Below the pieces are notes generated by a model that had not been told where the DNA came from, ran no database searches, and saw nothing but the letters and a program-made list of their open reading frames with translations. This document shows, piece by piece, positions 26,633 to 35,937 of a stretch of DNA of 64,000 nucleotides. The position numbers were made by a program, and so were the translations under genes. Positions within the stretch are counted from its first letter, which is position 1; the number at the start of each line of letters is the position of its first letter. Source of the DNA: Pantoea alfalfae (GTDB lineage: Bacteria; Pseudomonadota; Gammaproteobacteria; Enterobacterales; Enterobacteriaceae); assembly GCF_019880205.1 (NCBI RefSeq), contig NZ_CP082292.1:3906001-3970000 (forward strand), given 5' to 3'.

Positions 26633-27453
26633 CGCAGTCGCTGAGGATGGCTGTAGACCGTGGCGCGGCCAGGTTTACTGAACCCGACCAGCGTCAGATT
26701 GCAGCGCTCAGCCACCTCAACCGCCAGGCGGGTAGCGGCTGAAACCGCGAACAGGATCTCGACGCCGCACATGGCGGACTTCTGCACCATTTCATAGCTG
26801 GCGCGGCTGGAGACCAGCACCGCGCCCGGCCCCCACTCTGCCTGACTGCGATAGCCCAGCAGCTTATCCAGCGCCACATGGCGACCCACATCTTCACAGC
26901 CACCGGCCAGCTGACCGTCGGGCTGGATCCACGCGGCCGCATGGGTGCAGCCGGTTTTCTGTCCGACAGGCTGATAATCTTTCAGCTGACCCAGCGCCCG
27001 ATCCAGCTGGTCCAGCGCGAAGGTCTGGGTAAATGGCAACGGAGAGAGCGGCTTGCCAATCTGGTCCAGCTGTTCAACACCACACACACCGCAGCCGGTC
27101 CGGCCCGCCAGCGCGCGACGCTGCGCTTTCAGCGCCATAAAGCGACGGCTGGATAGCTCGATCTGAACCTCAATGCCGTCACAGCCCGGCACGATATCCA
27201 TGCCGAAAATGTCGCCCGGCGCGTCGATAATGCCCTCTGACAGCGAGAAGCCCAGCGCAAACGCCTCCAGATCTTTGGGCGTGGTCATCATCACCACGTG
27301 TGAGATGCCGTTATAGACCAGCGCCACCGGCACTTCGTCCGCCAGCCAGTCATCCTGTGCATCGGTCAGGTCTTTACGCTGCCACACCTGCGTCCTGCTG
27401 ACGCCGGCCTGAATTGTTAAATCTTCGCCTGAGTCAGGCTGGATAGCTTTCAA
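26629..27453 (-). CDS. fdhD: FdhD, sulfur carrier for formate dehydrogenase activation
   Basis: A 274-residue protein with the diagnostic TGCGVCG motif (about residues 119-125), whose cysteines carry sulfur from IscS to the molybdenum bis-MGD cofactor of formate dehydrogenases. The [15 protein letters not shown] block is also conserved. It is transcribed divergently from fdoGHI-fdhE, its client, as in E. coli. Its last codon overlaps the stop codon of the convergent DeoR gene. Length is normal. Confidence 0.96.
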   Translation of the reverse strand: MKAIQPDSGEDLTIQAGVSRTQVWQRKDLTDAQDDWLADEVPVALVYNGISHVVMMTTPKDLEAFALGFSLSEGIIDAPGDIFGMDIVPGCDGIEVQIELSSRRFMALKAQRRALAGRTGCGVCGVEQLDQIGKPLSPLPFTQTFALDQLDRALGQLKDYQPVGQKTGCTHAAAWIQPDGQLAGGCEDVGRHVALDKLLGYRSQAEWGPGAVLVSSRASYEMVQKSAMCGVEILFAVSAATRLAVEVAERCNLTLVGFSKPGRATVYSHPQRLR

Positions 27454-27848
27454 AAAGTATGACCTGTTGTTAATAAATTATGTAATTCAGTGCCCGGGTC
27501 GGCAGAGCACTGACGCGCTCTGATTCTGCCTTTTAGCCCCTGACAGCGCAAATAAACAGCGGGACAATTCATGCGGTTTTCTCCCCCAAAAGGCGTAGCC
27601 ACGCCTGCTGGCGGGCATAATGCGAATAGTTCTCTTTTACGCGTTAACATCGGTAAGCATAAAACAACAGTAATTATCTGCGCCGTCTGAAAATCTGCTT
27701 GCAGCGCAAATCCACCACCGAGGATTTTTAACAAAATTTAGAAAAAGAATTACTAATGACTAACGTGTTGACCCTGGTCAACTTACAGTCAACCAGGACT
27801 GCTATTTTGCAAGGCTTCGCAATGGAGCCAATAAAGAAGAACGATAAC
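27454..27848. other. Divergent fdhD/fdoG intergenic region
   Basis: About 395 bp that should hold both promoters. An imperfect palindrome AGGCGTAGCCACGCCT lies near 27591. No gene is supportable; the open frame that reaches fdoG from 27756 lacks a ribosome-binding site and precedes the twin-arginine signal, so it is treated as leader. Confidence 0.55.
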
Positions 27849-30800
27849 ATGCAGATTAACAGACGGAGTTTTTTCAAAATCTGTGCTGGCGGGCTGGCAG
27901 GCACCAGCGCGGCATTACTCGGTTTTGCCCCCACCACAGCCTTAGCCAGTATCAGAGAGTTCAAACTCATTCGCGCCAGAGAGACACGTAATAACTGCAC
28001 CTACTGTTCAGTCGGCTGCGGCATGCTGATTTACAGCCTGGGTGATGGCGCAAAAAATGCCCGTGCCTCGATTTACCATATCGAAGGCGACCCTGACCAT
28101 CCGGTCAGTCGTGGATCGCTCTGTCCGAAAGGCGCAGGCGTGCTCGACTTTATTCACAGCGAACAGCGCCTGAAATACCCGGAGTACCGCGCACCGGGTT
28201 CCGATAAATGGCAGCGCATCAGCTGGGATGAAGCGTTTGACCGCATTGCCCGCCTGATGAAGCAGGATCGCGATGCTCATTTCCAGACGACCAACGCCGC
28301 TGGCGTGACGGTAAATCGCTGGCCGACCATGTCGATGCTCTGCTCCTCCGCCGCCAGTAATGAAACCGGCCTGCTCGATCAGAAGTTTGCCCGCGCGCTG
28401 GGTATTCTGGCGCTGGAAAACCAGGCGCGCCTGTGCCACGGCCCGACCGTGGCGGCTCTGGCCCCGAGCTTTGGTCGTGGTGCAATGACCAATAACTGGA
28501 ACGACATCAAAAACGCCAATGTGGTGATGATCATGGGCGGCAACCCCGCCGAGGCGCATCCGGTTGGCTTTAAATGGGTGATTGAAGCCAAAACCCATAA
28601 CAATGCGCAGGTCATCGTGGTCGATCCGCGCTTTAACCGCTCTGCGGCGGTCGCTGACTTCTATGCCCCCCTGCGTGCCGGCAGCGACGTGGTGTTCCTG
28701 ATGGGGGTGATCAACTATCTGCTGCAGCACAATCAGATTCAGCAGGAGTATGTTCGCGCCTTCACCAATGCCGCCCTGATTGTCAGCGAAGGCTTCAGCT
28801 TTAGCGACGGATTATTCAGCGGCTACGATGCGGAAACCCGTCAGTACGATCGCCAGAGCTGGCACTATGAGCTGGATGAAAACGGCCATGCGCGACGCGA
28901 TGAGAGCTTCAGCCATCCACGCTGTGTACTGAACCTGCTGAAAACCCACGCCAGCCGTTACACCCCGGAAATGGTGACGCGGATGTGCGGCACTTCGCAG
29001 GACGCCTTTATTACGGTGTGCAGGCAGCTCGCCTCCACCTGCGTGCCCAATCGCACCGCAACCATCCTCTATGCGCTGGGCTGGACCCACCACACCAACG
29101 GTTCGCAGATTATCCGCACGGCGGCGATGATCCAGTTGCTGTTGGGCAACATTGGTATGCCGGGTGGCGGTATTAACGCGCTGCGCGGTCACTCCAACGT
29201 TCAGGGCTACACCGATCTCGGCCTGCTGGCGCAGAGTCTGCCGGGCTATCTGCCACTGCCCTCCGAGAAGATGACCACGCTGGCGACTTACCTGCAACAG
29301 GCTACGCCGGTGGCGACGTTGCCGGACCAGGTCAACTACTGGCAGAACACCGACAAGTTTTTCGTCAGCCTGATGAAGAGTTTCTACGGCGATAATGCTA
29401 CGGCGGAAAATCAGTGGGGCTACAACTGGTTGCCGAAGTGGGACAAGGCCTATGACTGCATGGCGCAGGCGGAGATGATGGAACAGGGCGCGCTGAACGG
29501 CTGTCTGATTCAGGGCTTCAACCTGCTGGCCGCCTTCCCGGACAAAAATAAAGCGGTCCGGGCACTGTCCCGCCTCAAATATATGGTGGTGATCGATCCG
29601 CTTCGCACGGAAACCGCCAGTTTCTGGCAGCATCACGACGCGTTCAACGACGTCGATCCGTCGGCCATCCAGACCGAAGTGTTCCGCCTGCCCTCCTCCT
29701 GCTTCGCGGAAGAGTCGGGTTCGGTGGCGAACTCGTCGCGCTGGCTGCAGTGGCACTGGGCAGCAGCCGAGCCGCCAGCGGAAGCGCTGCACGACGGCAA
29801 AATCCTCGGCAACCTGTTTATGCGTCTGCGCGCGCTCTACCGCCTGGAAGGTGGAGTAGCCCCTGAGCCGCTGATGGCGATGCGCTGGGACTACCGCGAC
29901 CCATTCAATCCTGAGCCGGAAGAGGTGGCGCAGGAGAACAACGGTCAGGCACTGGCCGACATTTATGACGCCAGCGGCAAGCTGCTGCTGAAAAAAGGCC
30001 AGCAGCTAAACGGCTTCTCTGAGCTGCGTAACGACGGCACCACCGCCAGCGCCTGCTGGATCTACAGCGGCAGCTGGACGCCGGAGGGTAACCAGATGGC
30101 CCGACGCGACAACGCCGATCCGTCGGGACTGGGGGCGGTCTCAGGCTGGGCCTGGGCCTGGCCCGCTAACCGCCGCATTCTCTATAACCGCGCCTCCGCT
30201 GATGCGCAGGGGAAAGCCTGGGATCCGCAGCGCCGTCTGATTGAGTGGGATGGCGCACGCTGGCACGGCATCGACGTACCCGATTACCCGGTAACGCTGT
30301 CGCCGCAGAAGCAGGCCGGTCCGTTTATCATGCAGCCCGATGGTCTCGGCCACCTGTTTGCACTCGATAAAATGGCCGATGGCCCGTTCCCGGAACACTA
30401 CGAACCGATGGAAAGCCCGCTCGCCGACAATCCCCTGCATCCGCAGCAGCGACACAGTCCGGTGGTTCGTCTGTTCAGCAGCGACGCCACGCAGCTGGGC
30501 GAGGCCGCCGACTATCCCTGCGTCGCCACCACCTACTCCATCACCGAGCTGTTCCGCCACTGGACCAAACATGCCCTGCTGAATGCGATTGCGCAGCCGG
30601 AGCAGTTTGTCGAGATCGGCACCGAGCTGGCTGAGGAGAAAGGCATTCAGGCCGGAGACACCGTTAAGGTCACATCACGTCGCGGCTATATCAAAGCTAA
30701 AGCGGTGGTGACGCGTCGTCTGCAGCGTCTGATGATTGACGGCAAGCCGGTTGATACCGTGGGCATTCCCTGCCACTGGGGCTTTGAAGGCACCACGCGT

Positions 30801-30899
30801 AAAGGCTTCCTCGCCAATACGCTGACGCCTTCGGTTGGCGATGCCAACTCGCAGACCCCGGAGTACAAGGGATTTTTAGTGAAAGTGGAAAAAGCGTAA
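27849..30899 (+). CDS. fdoG: FdoG, formate dehydrogenase-O/N alpha subunit, cysteine version
   Basis: A 1016-residue bis-MGD molybdoenzyme, the same length as E. coli FdoG. It begins with a twin-arginine signal (NRRSFFKICAGG, cleavage after about residue 33) and a [4Fe-4S] motif CTYCSVGC...CPKGAG, so it is exported folded to the periplasm, where it oxidises formate. The catalytic residue at position 196, selenocysteine (TGA) in E. coli, is cysteine here (TGC, 28434-28436, in QARLCHGPT). The neighbouring catalytic His197 and the rest of the active-site block are kept. It forms a complex with FdoH and FdoI, encoded immediately downstream. Confidence 0.97.
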   Translation: MQINRRSFFKICAGGLAGTSAALLGFAPTTALASIREFKLIRARETRNNCTYCSVGCGMLIYSLGDGAKNARASIYHIEGDPDHPVSRGSLCPKGAGVLDFIHSEQRLKYPEYRAPGSDKWQRISWDEAFDRIARLMKQDRDAHFQTTNAAGVTVNRWPTMSMLCSSAASNETGLLDQKFARALGILALENQARLCHGPTVAALAPSFGRGAMTNNWNDIKNANVVMIMGGNPAEAHPVGFKWVIEAKTHNNAQVIVVDPRFNRSAAVADFYAPLRAGSDVVFLMGVINYLLQHNQIQQEYVRAFTNAALIVSEGFSFSDGLFSGYDAETRQYDRQSWHYELDENGHARRDESFSHPRCVLNLLKTHASRYTPEMVTRMCGTSQDAFITVCRQLASTCVPNRTATILYALGWTHHTNGSQIIRTAAMIQLLLGNIGMPGGGINALRGHSNVQGYTDLGLLAQSLPGYLPLPSEKMTTLATYLQQATPVATLPDQVNYWQNTDKFFVSLMKSFYGDNATAENQWGYNWLPKWDKAYDCMAQAEMMEQGALNGCLIQGFNLLAAFPDKNKAVRALSRLKYMVVIDPLRTETASFWQHHDAFNDVDPSAIQTEVFRLPSSCFAEESGSVANSSRWLQWHWAAAEPPAEALHDGKILGNLFMRLRALYRLEGGVAPEPLMAMRWDYRDPFNPEPEEVAQENNGQALADIYDASGKLLLKKGQQLNGFSELRNDGTTASACWIYSGSWTPEGNQMARRDNADPSGLGAVSGWAWAWPANRRILYNRASADAQGKAWDPQRRLIEWDGARWHGIDVPDYPVTLSPQKQAGPFIMQPDGLGHLFALDKMADGPFPEHYEPMESPLADNPLHPQQRHSPVVRLFSSDATQLGEAADYPCVATTYSITELFRHWTKHALLNAIAQPEQFVEIGTELAEEKGIQAGDTVKVTSRRGYIKAKAVVTRRLQRLMIDGKPVDTVGIPCHWGFEGTTRKGFLANTLTPSVGDANSQTPEYKGFLVKVEKA

Positions 30900-30905
30900 C
30901 GGCAG

Positions 30906-31811
30906 ATGACTATGGCTTATCAATCACAAGATATTATCCGTCGCTCTGCGACCAATGGTTTTACCCCGCCGCCGCAGGCGCGCGATCACAAGATCGAAGT
31001 GGCGAAACTTATCGACGTCACCACCTGTATCGGCTGCAAAGGCTGTCAGGTCGCCTGTTCCGAGTGGAATGACATCCGCGATGAAGTCGGCCACAACATC
31101 GGGGTTTATGACAATCCTGTCGATCTGACCGCCAAATCGTGGACGGTGATGCGCTTTTCGGAAGTCGAAGAGAACGGCAGGCTGGCCTGGCTGATTCGCA
31201 AAGATGGCTGCATGCACTGCGCCGATCCCGGCTGCCTCAAAGCCTGTCCGTCGGCAGGCGCCATCATTCAGTATGCCAACGGCATCGTCGATTTTCAGTC
31301 GGAGCAGTGCATTGGCTGCGGCTACTGCATCGCAGGCTGTCCGTTCAACGTGCCACGACTCAATAAAGAAGATAACCGCGCCTATAAATGCACGCTGTGT
31401 GTGGATCGCGTCAGTGTCGGCCAGGAACCTGCCTGTGTGAAGACCTGTCCGACCGGTGCCATTCATTTCGGCAGTAAAAGCGACATGCTGACGCTGGCGG
31501 AGGAACGCGTGGCGGAGCTGAAGTCACGCGGGTTTGCGCAGGCGGGCCTCTACAACCCGGAAGGCGTGGGTGGCACCCACGTGATGTATGTGCTGCATCA
31601 TGCTGATAAGCCTCAGCTCTATCACGGGCTGCCTGCTAATCCGGGCATCAGCCCGACTGTGACCTTCTGGAAGGGGATCTGGAAACCGCTGGCAGCGGTC
31701 GGTTTTGCCGCCACGTTTGCCGCGTCAATCTTCCACTATGTTGGCGTTGGCCCGAATCGCGTCACTGAAAAGCATGACGACAATGACGATCAGCCTGAGG
31801 AGCATCAATAA
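30906..31811 (+). CDS. fdoH: FdoH, formate dehydrogenase iron-sulfur (beta) subunit
   Basis: A 301-residue electron-transfer subunit with four cysteine clusters for four [4Fe-4S] centres ([43 protein letters not shown] with CVKTC) and a single C-terminal membrane helix ([19 protein letters not shown]) that anchors it facing the periplasm. It passes electrons from FdoG to the haem of FdoI. ATG 30906 and ATG 30912 are both possible starts; E. coli FdoH begins at the equivalent of the second (MAYQSQ). It overlaps fdoI by one base. Confidence 0.97.
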   Translation: MTMAYQSQDIIRRSATNGFTPPPQARDHKIEVAKLIDVTTCIGCKGCQVACSEWNDIRDEVGHNIGVYDNPVDLTAKSWTVMRFSEVEENGRLAWLIRKDGCMHCADPGCLKACPSAGAIIQYANGIVDFQSEQCIGCGYCIAGCPFNVPRLNKEDNRAYKCTLCVDRVSVGQEPACVKTCPTGAIHFGSKSDMLTLAEERVAELKSRGFAQAGLYNPEGVGGTHVMYVLHHADKPQLYHGLPANPGISPTVTFWKGIWKPLAAVGFAATFAASIFHYVGVGPNRVTEKHDDNDDQPEEHQ

Positions 31812-32452
31812 TGAAAAAGCCCGATCATCTGGTGCGCTATCGCGCACCTGAACGCATCAATCACTGGATCGTCGCGATTTGCTTTGTCATGGCTGCGTTA
31901 AGCGGATTAGGGTTTTTCTTTCCGTCGTTTAACTGGCTGATGCAGATTTTTGGCACGCCACAACTGGCGCGTATTCTGCATCCTTTTGTTGGCGTGGTGA
32001 TGTTTGCCGCTTTTATGCTGATGTTTTTACGTTACTGGAAACACAATCTGATCAATCGCGATGACCTCTACTGGGCCAGAAATATTCACCGGATTGCGCT
32101 GAACGAAGAGGTCGGCGATACCGGTAAATATAACTTTGGTCAGAAGTGTGTGTTCTGGGCTGCTATCATCAGCTTAGTATTGCTGCTTGCCAGTGGCATT
32201 GTGATCTGGCGACCCTACTTTGCTGATGCCTTTGCCATTCCGCTGATCCGTCTGGCGCTGGTTGTGCATTCGGTGTCAGCGGTTGCGCTGATCATCGTCA
32301 TTATGGTGCATATTTATGCTGCATTGTGGGTCAAAGGCACACTGACCGCGATGGTGGAAGGCTGGGTCAGCTCGGAATGGGCCAGACAGCATCATCCTCG
32401 CTGGTATCGTGAGCAGCGTAATCCGCCAATAAAACAGGAAAAACGCCCCTGA
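31811..32452 (+). CDS. fdoI: FdoI, formate dehydrogenase cytochrome b556 subunit
   Basis: A 213-residue membrane protein with four hydrophobic segments and haem-ligand histidines in [32 protein letters not shown] and MVHIYAALW. It transfers electrons from FdoH to quinone. Translation is coupled at both ends by one-base stop/start overlaps (TAATG with fdoH, TGATG with fdhE). Confidence 0.97.
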   Translation: MKKPDHLVRYRAPERINHWIVAICFVMAALSGLGFFFPSFNWLMQIFGTPQLARILHPFVGVVMFAAFMLMFLRYWKHNLINRDDLYWARNIHRIALNEEVGDTGKYNFGQKCVFWAAIISLVLLLASGIVIWRPYFADAFAIPLIRLALVVHSVSAVALIIVIMVHIYAALWVKGTLTAMVEGWVSSEWARQHHPRWYREQRNPPIKQEKRP

Positions 32453-33375
32453 TGAGTATTCGCATAATCCCGCAGGACCAGCTGGAGAAAAGCGAAAAGA
32501 CAACGGCGGAGATGATTCCGCCGTTACTTTTTCCACGGCTGAAAAATTTATACAGCCGTCGTGCCGCGCGACTGCGCGACCTGGCGGCGAAAAACCCACT
32601 TGGCGATTATCTGCGCTTTGCGGCGATGATCGCTGAAGCGCAGGAGATTGTGCTGTATGACCATCCGCTGCACATCGACCTGCATGCCCGACTGACGCAG
32701 GGTGCCAGCGAGGGCAAGCCGCCACTGAACATTCACACTCTGCCGCGCGATGCGCACTGGCAACGGCTGCTGCACTCGCTGATTGCCGAGCTGAAGCCGG
32801 AGATGAGTGGTCAGGCGCTGGCGGTGCTGGAGAATCTGGAAAAGGCGTCCGCCACCGAGCTGGAGACGCTGGCCAGCGCGCTGTTTACCGGCGACTATGC
32901 GCTGGTCAGCAGCGATAAAGCGCCCTTTATCTGGGCGGCGCTTTCGCTCTACTGGGCGCAGATGGCGGCCCTGATCCCAGGCAAAGCACGCGCTGAGATG
33001 GGCGATCAGCGTCAGTTCTGTCCGGTCTGTGCCAGTATGCCGGTCGCCAGCGTGGTGCATATGGGCAGTCATGAAGGCGCGCGCTATCTGCACTGCAATC
33101 TGTGCGAAAGTGAGTGGCATGTGGTACGCAGCAAATGTACTCAGTGCGAACAGTCCCGTGATCTGCACTACTGGTCGCTCGACAGCGAGCATGCGGCGGT
33201 AAAGGCGGAGAGTTGTGGCGACTGCGGCACCTACCTGAAGATGCTTTATCAGGAGAGAGATCCGGCGATTGAACCGGTGGCCGATGACCTGGCATCGCTG
33301 ATACTGGATGCCAGAATGGAGCAGGAAGGCTTCGCGCGCAGTAGTCTCAATCCCTTTATGTTTCCTGGCGAATAG
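32452..33375 (+). CDS. fdhE: FdhE, formate dehydrogenase accessory protein
   Basis: A 307-residue cytoplasmic protein with four CxxC pairs ([31 protein letters not shown]) that form the rubredoxin-like iron sites of FdhE. It is needed for formate dehydrogenase maturation, probably as a redox chaperone interacting with FdoG before export. It is the last gene of the coupled fdoGHI-fdhE operon. Confidence 0.96.
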   Translation: MSIRIIPQDQLEKSEKTTAEMIPPLLFPRLKNLYSRRAARLRDLAAKNPLGDYLRFAAMIAEAQEIVLYDHPLHIDLHARLTQGASEGKPPLNIHTLPRDAHWQRLLHSLIAELKPEMSGQALAVLENLEKASATELETLASALFTGDYALVSSDKAPFIWAALSLYWAQMAALIPGKARAEMGDQRQFCPVCASMPVASVVHMGSHEGARYLHCNLCESEWHVVRSKCTQCEQSRDLHYWSLDSEHAAVKAESCGDCGTYLKMLYQERDPAIEPVADDLASLILDARMEQEGFARSSLNPFMFPGE

Positions 33376-33396
33376 TCACTGAATCCGGAGAACCCG

Positions 33397-34008
33397 ATGA
33401 AACTGATTGGCAGCTACACCAGCCCGTTTGTGCGTAAGATTTCGATTATCATGCTGGAAAAAGGCATTACGTTTGAATTCGTTAACGCATCGCCTTACAG
33501 CGATGACAGCCACGTGCCGCACTACAATCCGCTGGGCAAAGTCCCGGCGCTGGTTGCTGACGATAAGCAAATCTGGTTCGACTCCAGCATCATCGCCGAA
33601 TTTCTGGAACTGCGCGGCGTGGAGCCTGCTCTGCTACCTGCCGATCCGCTTGAATCGCTTAACATCCGTCAGCTGGAGAAGCTGGCGGATGGCGTCAGCG
33701 ATGCCGCGCTGGTGATCGTGCGCGAGCAAATGCGTCCGGGGGATTTGCAGTCGGAAGAGGTGCTATTGCGCAATCGTGAAAAAATTCAGCGCAGCCTCGA
33801 TATGCTGGAAGCGAAGGCCGCGGAGGGCAAATGGCTTAACAACGGCCAGCTTAATCTGGCGGATATCGCCACTGGCTGCATGATCGGCTACCTCAATTTC
33901 CGCCGCGTAGTGCCGAACTGGTGTGTCGAACGACCGGCGCTGGTGAAGCTGGCGGAAACGCTGTTTGAGCGCGAGAGCTTTGCAAGGACGACGCCGCCTG
34001 CGGCGTGA
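33397..34008 (+). CDS. yibF: YibF, glutathione S-transferase-like protein
   Basis: A 203-residue protein with an N-terminal thioredoxin-like GST domain ([23 protein letters not shown], then KVPALVADD and [10 protein letters not shown] at the glutathione-binding loop) and a helical C-terminal domain. It matches E. coli YibF closely. The physiological substrate is unknown. In E. coli yibF follows selA-selB; here it follows fdhE with only 21 bp between and no sel genes, in agreement with the selenium-free FdoG. GGAG precedes the ATG. Confidence 0.93.
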   Translation: MKLIGSYTSPFVRKISIIMLEKGITFEFVNASPYSDDSHVPHYNPLGKVPALVADDKQIWFDSSIIAEFLELRGVEPALLPADPLESLNIRQLEKLADGVSDAALVIVREQMRPGDLQSEEVLLRNREKIQRSLDMLEAKAAEGKWLNNGQLNLADIATGCMIGYLNFRRVVPNWCVERPALVKLAETLFERESFARTTPPAA

Positions 34009-34145
34009 TGGGTGCGGCGGCTTGCAGGTGATGGGGTTAACGAGATTCGGTTTTGGGGCTAATTGTCTAATCCAGCTCTGAAGCGTGCCGTTCTGTCTGA
34101 CGACGTCCTTATGCCTGACAATCTGATGCTGGATGAACAGGCTAA

Positions 34146-34444
34146 CTATCTTTGATAGCGGCCTGATATTTTCCGGGATGTATGAAGTACCCGCAGGATG
34201 CGAACGCCATCTGTTTCGGCAACATAGATGATGATGAACGGAAAGCGTGGCACCAGCAGTTTATATTGTTTTTCTGTACCGACTTTTTTCCGGCCCGTGG
34301 GTTTTCGCTAAGCAGACTGGCCATACGGGTAAACTTATCGTCTGTTGCACTGCCTACCAGCAGGCCAGCCTCACGATACAGATAACGAAATATCGTCTCC
34401 CTGTCTGCCTGCGCCTTTTTTTCCCATTGAACGGCTGATATCAC
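34146..34444 (-). pseudogene. RelE/ParE-family toxin gene with a -1 frameshift at A_AAA_AAG
   Basis: Frame 0 starts at a GTG overlapping the antitoxin stop and encodes a ParE-like N-terminal half up to ENPRAGKK. After the heptamer A_AAA_AAG (34289-34283) the family continues only in the -1 frame: VGTEKQYKLLVPRFPFIIIY, then VRILRVLHTSRKISGRYQR and stop at 34148-34146. Read through a -1 slip, the product is 99 residues, the normal ParE length. Read straight, it is a 100-residue chimera without the toxin C-terminus, ending at 34142. It may be an inactivated toxin, a base-calling error in an A run (7 to 6), or true programmed frameshifting. Confidence 0.8.
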
Positions 34445-34725
34445 AACGTTCCCCGCGCAGCCTGCGCTTTCAGTTCTTCCATGCGGGCATTCATTTCATC
34501 GTTACTGATGAACTCACTTTCACCGGCATCATAACGACTGAATGCCGCCGTGATTTGCTCTTCCAGCCATGCATCATGTTGGCCATCCTGATATTGCCGC
34601 TCTTCGGCAGCCAGCTCTTCCGCTCGCTGACGCATAACCTCTGTCAGCGTCATCTTCTTGCGCTCTGCTGCCCGCATCGCCAGTCGTTTAACGTCGTCAT
34701 CAATCCTGAAGTGGATAGTGCTCAT
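34441..34725 (-). CDS. Antitoxin of the ParE-type pair (RelB/ParD-like)
   Basis: A 94-residue protein with an N-terminal beta-alpha-alpha DNA-binding segment of ribbon-helix-helix type (STIHFRIDDDVKRLAMRAAERKKMTLTEVMRQRAEEL) and an acidic C-terminus, the general plan of type II antitoxins. Its stop codon overlaps the GTG start of the toxin (GTGA), the usual coupling of antitoxin-first operons. The ATG at 34725 is chosen because recognisable sequence starts there; the longer open frame upstream is not supported. Confidence 0.82.
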   Translation of the reverse strand: MSTIHFRIDDDVKRLAMRAAERKKMTLTEVMRQRAEELAAEERQYQDGQHDAWLEEQITAAFSRYDAGESEFISNDEMNARMEELKAQAARGTL

Positions 34726-35093
34726 AGCCTGACTCTCGCGTGGTGTCGTTTGTGGTGTCATCGTGCCTGTCATCCCTTTCTCTGTCATCTCCATTTCACT
34801 CTTATGCGATGCCGGAAATCGCCACACCCATATGAACAAAGGGCCGGCTGCAGATGCTGAAGAGGGTATTGGGAAGAGGATGTAAACGAAATAGTAAACG
34901 AAAAAAACAATCCGTTTTTCAGAGACGACTCGCAGTTTATTACTTAGCTTTCAGCGAGTTTACAAAGCGGGCGGTGTATATTTGAACAGGAGAAAACAGA
35001 AAGGAAGAACGTAACGAGAGATTTTTAGCGCGAGCTGAAGGTGGTGGAACACCAACAGCCCGCTGACCACAACTAACTGAACAGGAGTTAATT
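34726..35093. other. Intergenic region between the toxin-antitoxin pair and symE
   Basis: About 370 bp with divergent promoters expected at both ends. In SymE loci an antisense RNA (SymR) overlaps the toxin 5' end on the other strand; a minus-strand RNA starting within symE and running into this region is possible, but no clear promoter was identified. Confidence 0.45.
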
Positions 35094-35318
35094 ATGGCTA
35101 GAGCTGATTCTACGTCAGAACCCGCTGTACCCCAAGCACGCAAAAGCATCGTCGGATATCGCCCCAACGGCGGCAGACCGAATCCATTACCCCAACTCAC
35201 CATCAAGGGACACTGGCTGAAACAGTTAGGATTTATTAAAGGCCAGCCGGTCAGCATCATCGCCGAACAGGGCCAGCTGATTATCCGCATAATGCACCTC
35301 ACGGAGGAGAACACATGA
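35094..35318 (+). CDS. SymE-family type I addiction toxin
   Basis: A 74-residue protein whose C-terminal half (LPQLTIKGHWLKQLGFIKGQPVSIIAEQGQLIIR) is the AbrB-like SymE motif. E. coli SymE is an SOS-induced nucleoid- or RNA-directed toxin controlled by the antisense RNA SymR. The N-terminal NGGRPNPLP stretch is also usual in the family. AGGAG lies 6-8 nt before the ATG. It overlaps by 4 bp (ATGA) with a decayed downstream gene. It lies at the edge of a toxin island beside orphan CdiA sequence, a common setting for symE-like genes. Confidence 0.85.
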   Translation: MARADSTSEPAVPQARKSIVGYRPNGGRPNPLPQLTIKGHWLKQLGFIKGQPVSIIAEQGQLIIRIMHLTEENT

Positions 35319-35635
35319 ACATCACTTTTATTCCTGAGCCAGTCCCGGAACTGGCCATCCCGGGTGGCGAGCTGGCTGCGTTCGGACTTACTACCGATCC
35401 GATTAACGCTGCGTGATAATACGCTGTCGGTAACAACCGTGACTGAAGAAGCGGAGCGGAGTGGACAGCACTGTGCGAAGCCAATCTCCAGGGGCAGGAT
35501 TCAGGGGCGGACTGGGTGCGGGAGAATGGCGAGGTGATTATCGGCGGTGACTGGCTGACCGGGTTTGGTATCACGGATGCGGAACAGGTCGAAATTGTCG
35601 CAGCAGCAGATGTGTTGCGGCTGCAGCGGCGGTAA
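35315..35635 (+). pseudogene. Decayed partner gene of symE
   Basis: Starts ATGA-coupled to symE (NITFIPEPVPELAIPGG, 33 codons, stop at 35414). It continues in another frame with DNTLSVTTVTEEAE, then returns to the first frame after a GCGGA-GCGGA duplication of 5 bp with EWTALCEANLQGQDSG, ADWVRENGEVIIGGDWL and on to a stop at 35635. The two shifts compensate, so it is an old gene of about 106 codons broken by at least two small indels. Function is unknown; the first part looks like another AbrB/SymE-like domain. A second copy of its 3' end lies at 38020-38148. Confidence 0.7.
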
Positions 35636-35655
35636 GAGGAGATTCAGGGCTTAAA

Positions 35656-35684
35656 GCAAAAATCCCGGCCAGTTGGCCGGGATT
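35656..35684 (-). terminator. Terminator of the orphan immunity gene
   Basis: Perfect 11-bp stem AATCCCGGCCA/TGGCCGGGATT with a 2-nt loop and a T run on the minus strand, 10 bp after the stop codon of the immunity gene. Confidence 0.9.
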
Positions 35685-35693
35685 CATAGTCAG

Positions 35694-35933
35694 TTAAGAT
35701 ATTTTTAGTTCTTCCGTCGCTTCGGCTATTATTTGTAAAAAACTACTTAAGCTAAACTTCATTTTATCCTGTTCAGCCAATACCCTAGCATCCGAAAAAA
35801 ACTCAATCTCAATATTATCAGGTCCTTTATCTTTGTTTAATTGGCAAAGTATTTGATCCTTATAAGTGATCTCGGCTGTAATTTCTTCATATTTAGAATC
35901 ACTGAAGAAGGTTATTTCAAAGTCATTATTCAT
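35694..35933 (-). CDS. Putative immunity protein of the orphan CdiA-CT module
   Basis: A 79-residue acidic protein (MNNDFEITFFSDSKYEE to EELKIS) that I do not recognise by family. Its small size, acidity, AT-rich codon use and position 4 bp downstream of a CdiA-CT reading frame on the same strand identify it as the cognate immunity protein by context. A strong terminator follows. Keeping the immunity gene intact would protect against siblings that deliver the matching toxin even though the toxin fragment itself is broken. Confidence 0.7.
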   Translation of the reverse strand: MNNDFEITFFSDSKYEEITAEITYKDQILCQLNKDKGPDNIEIEFFSDARVLAEQDKMKFSLSSFLQIIAEATEELKIS

Positions 35934-35937
35934 ATTT

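Noticed and set aside
27756..27848. N-terminal extension of FdoG by 31 residues
   Set aside because: It would put extra residues before the twin-arginine signal; the ATG at 27849 gives exactly the E. coli length and start.
28812..29792. 326-codon open frame antisense to fdoG
   Set aside because: Overlaps a certain gene along its whole length and shows no protein family features.
34441..34860. Extended antitoxin start at 34839
   Set aside because: The additional 38 residues lack conservation features; the DNA-binding segment starts at the ATG at 34725.
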